Below, piece after piece: positions 34,056-43,888 of a stretch of 64,000 nt of DNA (position 1 is its first letter; the number at the start of each line of letters is the position of its first letter). The notes under the pieces were generated by a model. It searched no databases. It was not told the DNA's origin and was given only the letters and a program-made list of their open reading frames with translations. Source of the stretch: Cryptomeria japonica (Eukaryota; Streptophyta; Pinopsida; Cupressales; Cupressaceae). The DNA lies in the NCBI RefSeq assembly GCF_030272615.1, contig NC_081410.1, positions 113,709,933 through 113,773,932 of the forward strand, read 5' to 3'. The position numbers and the translations under genes are program-made.

Positions 34056-34488
34056 ATTTGAAATGTGGCGACTAATCAACAAAGTATGGTACACTCAGCA
34101 CGTATCCTCGTCGGGGTCTGGGGCCGGGCTGGGCCCCAGGCAAAGGTTCAGGGGTGGCAGCCCCCGAGAAAAAAAATTTTGCCATTTTTTTCGTTGATGA
34201 AAACCGACATTGTAATAAAACCCTAAAAAGGATGACTTTGTTTTTGCCCTAAAAAAATGCATGTTATAAGCGGCTGGGATGCTTAAGGCATTGTAAGGTT
34301 GATGTACTGTTTTTGCTGGATAATAAGAAAGATTGGACGGCTGTGTATGGTGGACGTAACCCATTCTGGGTGAATCACGTTAAATATTTGTGTTATCTGT
34401 GTCATGTTTTATTTCTTTATCTTTTGTATTTAAATCTGCATATAATTGTTAGTTCATAATTGCTTCGGATCTGCTTGAAATCCTAACA
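34056..34488 (+). repeat. Copia-3 3' LTR
   Basis: 433 bp, ends ATCCTAACA. The first two bases (expected TG) are mutated. Otherwise collinear with the 5' LTR without length change. Confidence 0.93.
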
Positions 34489-34493
34489 ATAAG
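34489..34493. repeat. Right target-site duplication of Copia-3 (ATAAG)
   Basis: Identical to 29,495-29,499. After it the Tat pol sequence resumes. Confidence 0.95.
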
Positions 34494-35259
34494 TTGGTGG
34501 TGAATAAGGGGAAGACCTTTGATGTCTTCGAAGTTAGCGGGGCTAAGGGTGAAGATATAGTTATATTTAGGTATGTCGAGGTAGTTGTCGAGGTCATCAT
34601 CAACACTCTCCTCATCTTTCTCGATCGTGAACGAATCCAAATTGTCATCACTAGTAGCACATTCCGGGACAAGGTTCTCATTCTTCATGATTTCGACCTA
34701 GAACCTAGAGGCAAGGACTGTGTGGGATCCTCAGGGGTTGTTTCTTGACCAACTTTTAATTTTCTATAAAATTCCTCTTCTTTTGTGGGTTCACCTAGTC
34801 CTCTGAATGTCTCGGTGAGTTCATAGTCACTGAAGGATTTGTCTGAATCCCATTCCCATTCATTGGAGTCTGTGGAATAGCGATTCTCTTGTTGAATTTT
34901 GCCAGCTTTGATTAGTAATGCTTCTTCTATCTTTCGAATGTTTTCCTTGGAAGACATGAAACCAAGTCCTTTTGAGCATTCCTTTTTGAATGTCAATTAT
35001 GGTTGTAAAGGTTCAATGATGCCTTCCTTTCTTAAGCCAAGAGGACTTTTGCCATCATACCCAAAAAAATTTAGCATCTTGAACCCTTTGCCATATTTTT
35101 CACATGGTAGGCTAATGTGATCTTGTGTATCATTTTCAGGGTCTTTGTAAAGCATTTTGTATAAGTCTTCTTCTTCCAATTCACCCCACTTTTGGAAGAT
35201 TGTAGGATCCCATTTGAGTGTAATGATAGATACCCGCTTAGTACGATGTGGTCATCCAT
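34494..35259 (-). pseudogene. Tat pol linker with a G-patch-like motif
   Basis: Between protease and RT. Read from about 35,179: KGFKMLNFFGYDGKSPLG, then LRKEGIIEPLQP, and after one stop SKGLGF, which fits the G-patch pattern of spaced glycines and aromatic residues. A Glu/Ser-rich segment follows to 34,449, then the Copia-3 insertion. G-patch modules occur next to the protease of some retroviruses and are read as nucleic-acid binding. The call rests on motif spacing only. Confidence 0.6.
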
Positions 35260-35390
35260 ATTCTTTTGGTGAATTCATAAATTGTTGTAAGCACATGGTT
35301 TGATTCAAAGTGTATTCACCCATGCCCTTATCCTGATATTTCCCTTTAAGCTCGCCTTGTTTTGACGTTGAAGGTTTTAATGATTCAGGA

Positions 35391-35804
35391 TCAAGAAGAA
35401 GGAACAACTTCCCTATTACTTGGAATGATCATCTCCATTTTGGTTCTCAAGTTATTGTTGTATATGAATGGATTAGGATCACCATTAACTATTATTTCAA
35501 CTCTGTTTTGAGGAAACTTAATGCAGTGGTGATATGTAGATGGGACTGCCCTCATTTCATGAATCCAAGGACGTCCTAGTAATATGTTGTATGTGAGATC
35601 TAGGTCTAGGACTTGACAAACCACATCCTTTGTAACTGGCCCAACTCTGAGAGGCAAGGTGATTGTGCCTTTGGATGAACGCTCTTCATCATCATATGCC
35701 TTGATGGTAATTTTGTTTGTAGAATTCACAGCTTTATCTAAATATCCCAATTGTTTAATAGTGATCAATGTACAAATGTTTAGACCTGCTCCTCCATCTA
35801 TCAA
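35391..35804 (-). pseudogene. Tat aspartic protease relic
   Basis: Starts MIDGGAGLNICTLITIKQLG, corresponding to the D-[ST]-G-[AS] active site (here D-G-G-A). It continues with VCQVLDLDLTYNILLGRPWI, the conserved ILLGRPW block of plant gypsy proteases. It shares the reading frame with gag, so gag and protease were one ORF. Confidence 0.85.
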
Positions 35805-36221
35805 GACTCGTTTTATTCAATGCTTGTGTAGAAAGGCTTCAATGTGTAAAGGTGCATTATGTGGTTGGCTTACGGAGGCATCGTCAGCTTCAGTGAATGT
35901 AAGGGAGTGTGGAATAGAAAGGTATCCCACCATGTCTTGAAACTGATCCACATTCAGATCAGTAGGGATAGAAGTGTCTCTTAAGATTTTGTCAAGAATG
36001 GCTTTATGTGCAGGGGATATGTGTAAGAGCTCGAGGATGGAGATAAGTGCGGGTGTCTTCCCTAACTATTCTACAAGGTCATACTCAGATTTGGTTGATG
36101 AGGAAGTGGTGTTTTTAGCTGGAGCACCTTGTAAAGTGAATTTACCTCGACTAGTTGTAACTTTACATTCAGAGGTAGGTTCGGAAAAAGATCCAATTCC
36201 TATTAGGATGATTTTGGGTCT

Positions 36222-36749
36222 CTAGGTAGAATTCTCAGGTGTTTTATCCTTGATGATAATGGTAGAGACATAATTGTCTATCAAAATGTGATTGATAGTT
36301 GAATAATAGTTATAAGATGCTCTGGTATAGTTGGTTTGGTCATCTGTGGCTTTAGCTTTTCCCTTGTCATTCTTTGGGAATGGTTCTTTAAACATCTCAT
36401 GTTCTTGATTGGATGAGTGTCCCTCAATTTCTATGTCACCTATATCAATAAAATCTTGTATGATGTTCTTCAGTCGATGACAATTTTTCATTTTATGTCC
36501 TTTGCTCTTATGAAATTCACAATACTCATCATCATTCCACCAATTTGGTTTGACTGTTGGCTCATATGGAGGTAAATCTGGAATTGTTATTATTTTGTTT
36601 GCCACTAGCTTCTTGAAAGTTGATTCAAGTGGTTCTCCTAATGGGGTGTACTTCCTTTGTGATTTGGAAGTTGTTTGAGTATTCACTTGATTATTTGTAA
36701 AGCTTGATCCAGAAAAAATGATTTTGGGTCGTACTATATTGGCATCCAC
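36222..36749 (-). pseudogene. Tat gag C-terminal region
   Basis: Same frame as the upstream gag segments. It contains YCEFHKSKGHKMKNCHRLKN, a CxxHxxxGHxxxxC zinc-binding motif as in Tat gags, and the LPPYEPTVKPNWWNDDEYC lead-in. A Lys-rich low-complexity stretch follows. Confidence 0.8.
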
Positions 36750-37019
36750 AACACCATCATTGACTGTCTTCTTGTTTTTATTCCAAAATCTTGGCTTGTC
36801 TTTTCCTTTATAGTCCTATTTGTTTTCTTTGAATATTTTGATGACTCCTTGTTCAATTAGGACCTTCTCTATTGCTAAGAATTTTTCAATCACATCTTTG
36901 AAGGTGGATAAACAAGTTTTTCTCAAGTCATAACCAATGTAGTTGTTAACATTTTGGGTGAACATCTCTAGCATTTATTTTTGTGGAATTTCACAAGAGC
37001 ATCTACTGGCTAGATTTCT

Positions 37020-38372
37020 CTATCTTTGTAAAAATGATGAAAAAGACTCTCCCTCCTTTTTCTTGGTGTTGCACAAAGTAGTGACTGATATGTTTGTCTC
37101 TATGTTGTATGAGAAATGTTGGATGAAAGCTTCTGCTAAGTCACCCCATGACTTAATTCCAGGTGGGAGTTGGGAGAACCATTCCATAGCTTGATCACCT
37201 AAGCTTTGTGGGAATAATCTCATCAAATATGTCTCTTTTGTTGCTACCTCAATGCAGGCTATGAAAAATTGTCTTATATGTGCCTTAGGATCTCCTTTGC
37301 CTCTGTACTTATCAAACTTAGGTGTCACAAAGTTTATAGGAAATGAAGGCATTAGAATGCTTTTGTTGAATGGATAGGGACATATGTCTCTCATTGTATA
37401 AGCTAGCTTCACTATATTTATGTCCTCCATTTTCTTTTGTAAATCCTTAATTTTTTGTTCCAAATTATTCTTAGGTGGAGACCGACTTCTTGGACCATAC
37501 CCCATGCATGAAACAATGGATGCAGGAGGAGCATGTTGCATATATGGATGATATTGATCATACACATGTTCAAATGGAGGAGGTCTATAATGATGCTACA
37601 TATATGGACCACTTGGTATAGAGTCATGATGAGGAACAAAATATCTTTTTTGTCCATGTATACCATACTCTATAGGAATGTCATGAGTTTGTTCTAGTGT
37701 GTTGCCCCCAAATTTGACACGGGGTTTCCTTGTGTCCAAATTTTGAGCATGCCTTTGAATATCCAATTGCTTTGGTTGTAGGTCTTTAGCATTAGTATGT
37801 GATTGAGTATATTTGTCTGTGTAAGACTTCCATAATGGTCTGCAAAGGTGAGTATCATATGCTTGACCATGTGTGTATGGGACCTTTGGTTTTTGAAACA
37901 AAGATGATGGTGATTCAGGCACAAGATGTGGTCCTCTTGTACCTCCACTATTAGGCCTCCTTTGATCCATGTTGAGGTGAGGTTGTTGCAAAGGTCAATT
38001 TTCCATGATTTGAGACATGTCAAAATCATGAGGGATCTTGGCTCCACTTTGTGCCATCACTTGTAAGAAGTATTGTCTATCTCTCCTCATTATTTCCTCA
38101 ACCAATTGATTGAAACGGGGATCCATAATGGAGTCTTCCAGTTCTGCTGAATGTACTGAAATGTTGTCCATATTGTCATTGTGTGTATCATTGTTGTTTG
38201 TAGTACCCATTTTCTCAACATTTGGAATGTTTCTATAAGCATCCATGTCAGGTAATGTAGTATGATCAGAATTGAAAAAGATATCATTGTCATACTCATA
38301 GGAACTCATGTTTGCGGACTCTTGAGCCTCTTTAGCTTCTCTCCTAGATTTTTGGGAATGGGTTTCAACCAT
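37020..38372 (-). pseudogene. Tat gag relic
   Basis: One minus-strand frame from an ATG at 38,372, with stops near 37,992 and 37,566 and another close to 37,020. The first 125 codons are Ser/Asn/Asp-rich, the next 130 basic and Pro-rich. The capsid domain (Retrotrans_gag-like) lies at 37,020-37,400: FVTPKFDKYRGKGDPKAHIR, LFPQSLGDQAMEWFSQLPPG and SFSSFLQR. The protein would form the particle coat. Confidence 0.85.
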
Positions 38373-40593
38373 GAACTAGGTATTGACCAAGATGTGTGAG
38401 ACTAGATGAAAATGGAAAGAAAATGAAAGACCAAGAGTTGGATGGAATGTAAATGAATCTGAAGTGTACTTGCAAAGTCCAAAGTGTAAGACCAAGTATG
38501 TATGTAGTAAAGTAGGTGTGGCTTCCAAAGAGATGATAGTTTCTCTTGACGAGGTAAGTTGACCTTGCCTCTAAGTAAGACCAAATGAGACCCAAAGGTG
38601 ATAGACCTTGATGAGGGACCACTTAGCAAAATGTTGTTGTATGTACTGTGTTGACAAAGTATGATGAGGACAAGCAAGTGACCTTTTGACTCAAGTTTAG
38701 AAAAATGTGAATGTAATGTAAGGTGTGAAGCAATGATGGACTTTGTGAGACCCAAAGATAGGTTGAATGCCAGATAAAATCCCAGAGAGATATCTAGGAA
38801 GCTCAATAAGTCTAAAACTAACTGTTCTCGTTTGCTGGACTGTAAAAGTTTTCAATTCTAAACACAGACGTGCTTGTATACTTCACAGACACGCTTAAAT
38901 AAAATAGATGTGGTTCTGTCAGACACAGATGCATTTCTGAGATTTTGTAAATGCAATGTTGCTCAAAGGACATAGGCAAATTTCTGCCCTTCACAGACGT
39001 GCTTATATGACATAGACGCGGTTCTGTCAGACACGGATGTGTTTCTGAAAACTTTGTGCAATTTTTCCAATCTGTGAAGTTATTTGTTGTGAGCAAATTT
39101 GAATTTTTGACTGTTTTTCCTTGACAAGAGGACACAGTGTTGATGAGGACTCAATGTTTGTAAGTGTTTAGACTCAAAATGACTCAAAAAAGTGTGTTGT
39201 TTGATGTAAAATTATTTTGCATACACTTGAATACACAAAAGACACAATGTTTTGATGTTTGATCTTGAATATTTGATTGTTCAAAAAAAGACAAGCACAA
39301 TTCTTATGGCTGACTAGGACAATAGTTGTTGATCCCACATTGGGTTTCCCCTGAGGCTACGCTATTCAGAGCAGATACTTAGATGCTTGACCCCACTGGT
39401 TCCACCCTCAACACTCATTTCTCAGGGCAGCCAAGCATCAATCCCCATGAAAACTCTCCGTGGTGAACTTTGTATCTCTACTAAGAACCATATGTGTGTG
39501 GATTGCTCTAGAGGTCCGACCTCCTGACCCAACAACTAGAAGGATTTTGGCTTCTAAAACAAAAAGGTGCTAGTAAGGGAATCTGATCGTGTGGCCATAC
39601 ATGCCGCTCTTTCAACTCTGTAAATATAGAGGGCTCCCAGCTGGTATGGGTTATGCCCTACAACTAATCAAATAAATTTGATCAAATGGGTATAATGGGA
39701 GACATAGTGTCAGTATGAACTAATTAGCACACGTTATCCATAGTTTTCACCATGAATACAGTTGTTTATAGTGATTCGGAAGAGGTGGGTTTTCCTCACT
39801 ACCACTTGGGTCGTTCTCTCCTCACTAGTAGTCCTAATGACCACACGGGGAGACAGGCCCTCTAAAGATAAAACAAAAAGAGCTTATTGCCCAAGACACA
39901 AAAGACGCTAGTTCAATTTTAGTGCACCAATTGAAGTGTTTGCTAATCTATGAAAATAAGACACACAATAAAGATAAAAAACCCTTGCCAAGGTCCTGCA
40001 ACAAAGATATATTAGTACTTTGGATTTTTTCAAATGATCACCCCTTCCTGCAAGCACACAAGTTAGAAAAATTTTAGATCCAAAAGACTTTGTGAACTAG
40101 GGGCCTTCGACAAAACGATTTTTCTTTCAAGACAAGCTACACCAATTTTGTTAGCTATATCTGAAGATGTTAACTCAATATAAACCAGATCTGAAATCCA
40201 AATGACAAAAAACTGAATCAAAGAAGCCAAAATGCAAAAACTGAACACAGACACAGTTAGTAATAACACAAAGGCTAGATAAACACACAAACGCGGTTAG
40301 ATCTGACACAAGCGTGGTTCCTGAACACAGACACGTTTGGAGGTGTCACAGACCCGAATAAGGAACACAGACGTGTTTCCTAGAATCTGCAAAAAAAAAT
40401 GTTGAAGGTGCAAACGCAATTCCAGATGTCACAAACGTGACAAAAAATAAAAGACGCGATCCGAAGGTGCGCAAACGCGAAAATATCGAAATGTTGTCGG
40501 AAATGTCAGATCTGCAACTTCAAAAAAACACAAAATCTACAATAAAAGATGTTAAATGCAAAAGGGACAAGGGTCCCACCGAGCGTGCCAAAA
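38373..40593 (-). other. Tat 5' leader, non-coding
   Basis: 2.2 kb between gag and the 5' LTR without a supportable ORF. It contains two clusters of CACAGACGNG motifs (about 38,865-39,035 and 40,240-40,485, plus-strand sense) related to the array at 21.6-21.9 kb. The stretch 39,300-39,880 is GC-richer than its surroundings. Confidence 0.65.
40572..40593 (-). promoter_or_regulatory. Tat primer-binding site region
   Basis: Minus strand after the LTR end GTATACA reads TTTTGGCACGCTCGGTGG, the position of the primer-binding site. I cannot name the tRNA with confidence; it is not the initiator-methionine type seen in the copia elements here. Confidence 0.6.
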
Positions 40594-41377
40594 TGTATAC
40601 AGTGAAAATGGATAACAACAATATCAAAAGACTAAATGAATTCAACCACAAAACCCTAGCCTAACAACAACAAAGATCCACCATAACATATGAATATTAT
40701 CTAAGACAATGCAAATCAAATGAAATCACAAAGATTATACCATCACATGTCCAATAGGGTTTGTATCTCCATTCTTCCTATCTCCATTGATATTGCTTGA
40801 TATATTTGCTCTCAGATTTTGTGTGCACAAGAGCTCAACAAAGAACGTAAATATGGTTGCAAATAGGATCGCATATGAAAGATCGAATGCTAGGATGCTT
40901 GATTCGAATGTATATGTCCAGGGGGTTGATAATGAAGGAAGCATCTCCTTATATAGAAGACACCATAAGAAATGGAGGGATAAGATTGAGAGGTGTAAAA
41001 GATAAATGGTCAGCTATGATTAGAGGGTAGGTAAAAGAAATAATAAAATAATGAGAGGGTAGGTAGTGTATGAATTAAGAGATGAATGACATGTGTCATA
41101 GGTAGAAAAGGATAATGAATTAATTAAATAAATAAAGATTTATTTAATTAATAGAAAAAGTGGGATCAATTAAATAAATAAGAGTATTTATTTAATTTAG
41201 GAAAAGGATAATTTAAATAAATAAATGTATTTATTTAAATGATAAATAAGGCTAGAAGAGGACAAATGAATTAATTAAATAAATAAAGATTTATTTAATT
41301 AATAGAAGAATTAGGCTTAAATAATTAAATAAATAAAATATTTATTTAATTAGACTAGACAATTTTACGTGTCTACA
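40594..41377 (-). repeat. Tat 5' LTR (right)
   Basis: 784 bp, plus-strand ends TGTATACAGTG and CGTGTCTACA. Compared with the other LTR it has an additional 34 bp near 41,030-41,065 framed by AGAGGGTAGGTA copies, as if by a slippage duplication. The same five palindromic units are present. Confidence 0.95.
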
Positions 41378-41382
41378 GATAC
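41378..41382. repeat. Right target-site duplication of the Tat element (GATAC)
   Basis: Identical to 20,351-20,355; LINE-A RT sequence follows directly. Confidence 0.95.
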
Positions 41383-43454
41383 CATCTTAATGCACACTTC
41401 ATCGATCAAAGAAGCTTCCACTATGAAGAACCTTTTCAAAATTCATAGTTTTGCTTCGGGTCAAACGATTAATTGGGAGAAATGCTTTGTTTTCTTCTTC
41501 AACACCCCGAAGGACAGACAAAATAGGTTGGTCTAGATCCTTGGTTGCCAAATTGGAAAGCCCCCATCTATTTACTTGGGTCTTCCTTTGGGCACGAAAC
41601 CTACGGATTTATTTTGGAACATTCTTGTTGATAGATTCAGTAGGAAGTTGGCTAGTTGGAAAGGGACCATTCTTAGTCAAGCTAGTAAAATATAGCCTTT
41701 AAAATATTCTCTCCAATGTCTTCAGGTTTATGCTTTGAGCCTATTCAAAATTCCTAGAAAATTTACAGATGCTATTGATAAAATTTAGAAAGCTTTCCTT
41801 TTGTTCGAGGTTGAGGAGAAGAAGAGAGTTTCCCTGATTGCCTGGGAAAATGTCTGTAAACCCAAAAAGGTGGGGGGTCTGGGATTAAGAAATATTAGAA
41901 CCCTAAACAAGACCCTTCTAGCCAAACAAATTTGGGGAATCTATTAGGGAAATGGAGAGTGGAATGATATCTGGAAGGCTAAATACTTACGTGTGGTCCC
42001 TACCATGGAAGATTTCCTTGCCTCTAATCAGATACCGAGTTTCTCTACAATTTGGAACAATGTTATCCATGCTAAAGGTATTGTAAGTATTGGCAAAGTT
42101 TGGGTCATAGGTAATGCTGGGAAGGTCGATTTTTGGGATGATGCCTAGATTTCAAGAGCCCCTCTCAATAATTGTGTTTCTTAGATGATAATCTAGACAA
42201 GCAAGGAGAAGTTCAGTGTTAAATTTGTTGACTACTGGAGAGACAAAAAGTGGGTGGACCTCATCTCTATTGATCCCAACCTAAAGCAGGTAAACTTAGT
42301 GATCAACCATGCAATTTTAAATCCTAAAAGGGAGGACCACCTGGTGTGGAGTGATAGCTCTTTAGGGATTTATTCTGTGTCATATATTGTCCTTATGTTG
42401 GCTCAGTCTCAAGACCCTAGCCCCTTCTGGACTAAGGCTTGGCATCTAGGTTTGACTCCTAAAATTAATATTTTTTTATGGATTCTTTTGTAAAATAAGA
42501 TACTAACCATAGATAAATTGAGAAAGAGGGTTTTCTACATCCCCAATAGATTATATCTTTGTCTCAATGATGAGGAATCCATGAACCACATTTTTATACA
42601 ATGTCCTTTTGTCCAACCTATTTGGACTATTTTTTTTCAGCATTGGAGTTTGAATTGGGTGTTCCCAATGGATATTCAAGATTTTTTTAGGAGTTGGTAC
42701 TACAATACAAATAATCCAACCATAAGAAATTTATGGAAGTTTTCCTTTCCACATATCCTTTGGGGTATCTAAAAAGAGAGGAATAATAGAATCTTCAGGA
42801 ATGATATTAACCCCTCTAAGGTGGTTTGGGCCAAGATAAAATATAATTTTGTTAAGAATGTGATGGCTAGGGGAGATCATTACTGCAATAGTAAGGAGGA
42901 TTTTAATGTTCTCAATAGCTGGAATATCCCAGCCTAAATGGACATCAATACCAACCAAATCAAAATAAGTATGTGTAGCTAGCCTTTTCCCCCTAATGAC
43001 TGGTTTAAGGCTAACTTTGATGGGGCTACTAAAGGGAACCTAGGGCCTTCTGGCTATGGTGGAGTTATCTGAAATGGTGTTGGCTTTTGTATTGGGGCGG
43101 TGACCTTTCCCTTAGGGAACCAAACTAATCATCTGGTTGAAGCTATGGGCACCCTCCAAGCTATCAAATTAGCACACAATCTAGGAGTCAAATTATTATG
43201 GCTGGAGGAGGATTCTAAAAACATTATCAATTGCCTCCTTGGTAAACACCAACCCTTGTGGATGATTAAAAATCATTGTTTCAGTCAGGGAGATGCTTGA
43301 GGAGTTTGATCAATGCTACATTTCTCATGATTATAGATAGGCCAACATGAGTGTTGACTAGGCCACCAATGAGGCAGTACAGAGTGGGAAAATCAAGATT
43401 TGGAATAGAAAGGGGGACCTCCCTCGATTGGCATGTGACATCTTAAATTATTAA
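41383..43454 (+). pseudogene. LINE-A ORF2 relic, second part (RT C-half, zf-RVT, RNase H)
   Basis: Resumes in the same frame as 20,018-20,355. RT thumb region: SIYLGLPLGTKP, LASWKGTILSQASK, KKVGGLGLRNI. Then WSDSSLGIYSVS and LTPKINIFLWILL lead to the zf-RVT block (CLNDEESMNHIFIQCPFVQPIW). RNase H of the RVT_3 type: FKANFDGATKGNLGPSGYGG and EAMGTLQAIKLAHNLG. Coding ends at a stop at about 43,454. Stops include TAGs at about 41,528 and 41,693. The ORF at 41,451 in another frame is a shadow. Confidence 0.88.
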
Positions 43455-43560
43455 AGATATCATCATAAGCAAGGCTAGATTTGAAATCATTTCCCAAGAT
43501 GATAAGGGAGGTTGTAGCATCAAGAAATGGTTTTGTATACAGCCAGGAAGGAGGTATATT

Positions 43561-43838
43561 AATAATTATTGGACCACCTCGCATGCTTTGTGGTTTCTTT
43601 TTCCGTTTTGGAGCAGAAGCATTAGAAATATCCATTGGCTTCTAGTGGTTTCTTCCCTACTAATTACGAAGTACATAGCGAAGAGTGGTATTTGTAGGAA
43701 ATAATTATTGGACCACCTCGCATGATTTGTGGTTTCTTTTTCCCTTTTGGAGTAGAAGCATTAGAAATATCCATTGGCTTCTAGTGGTTTCTTCCCTACT
43801 AATTAGGAAGTACATAGCAAAGAGTGGTATTTGCAGGA
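43561..43838. repeat. 139-bp tandem duplication
   Basis: Two adjacent copies (43,561-43,699 and 43,700-43,838) starting AATAATTATTGGACCACCTC, differing by only a handful of bases. It sits between the end of LINE-A RNase H and the next coding relic. Confidence 0.92.
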
Positions 43839-43888
43839 AATCATAGTTGACATAAATCAATAAGAAAATAGGAGGAAATTGCAAGAGA

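Larger units (their letters stand above)
29500..34488 (+). mobile_element. Copia-3: full-length Ty1/copia nested in the Tat element
   Basis: A 4,989-bp element with two 433-bp LTRs, a methionine-tRNA primer-binding site, one gag-pol frame, a polypurine tract and perfect 5-bp target duplications. It lies on the strand opposite to the Tat gag-pol. Domain style (WHHRLGHMSEKG, YGKQKR-like end, YIDDMLVA) is of the Tnt1/Tork type. It has no frameshift, but eleven nonsense codons. Confidence 0.95.
20356..41377 (-). mobile_element. Tat-type Ty3/gypsy retrotransposon, 21 kb, with nested Copia-3
   Basis: Minus-strand element with a 784-bp 5' LTR on the right and a 750-bp 3' LTR on the left, both TG...CA, flanked by GATAC duplications. 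Internal order on its own strand: primer-binding site, 2.2-kb leader, gag, protease, RT, RNase H, second RNase H of the RVT_3 type, integrase, a 3' region with an antisense ORF, polypurine tract. A second RNase H is the hallmark of the plant Tat lineage. Without Copia-3 it is about 16.0 kb. Stops and frameshifts make it inactive. Confidence 0.92.
16685..43454 (+). mobile_element. LINE-A: plant L1-like LINE, split by a 21-kb Tat insertion
   Basis: ORF1 (DUF4283 plus CCHC) is followed by ORF2 (endonuclease, RT, zf-RVT, RNase H). The RT is cut at 20,355 and resumes at 41,378 after the Tat element. Element plus one target duplication is 21,027 bp, a multiple of three, so the RT frame is the same on both sides. 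The 3' end is not certain: coding for RNase H ends at 43,454, and an unrecognised coding relic follows (43,889-45,649) that may or may not belong to the LINE. Inactive through many stops. Confidence 0.85.

Noticed and set aside
34494-34748. 84-codon plus-strand ORF
   Set aside because: Shadow of the Tat pol linker on the minus strand.
41451-41702. 83-codon plus-strand ORF
   Set aside because: Out of frame with the LINE-A RT, which reads through the same bases with the correct blocks.
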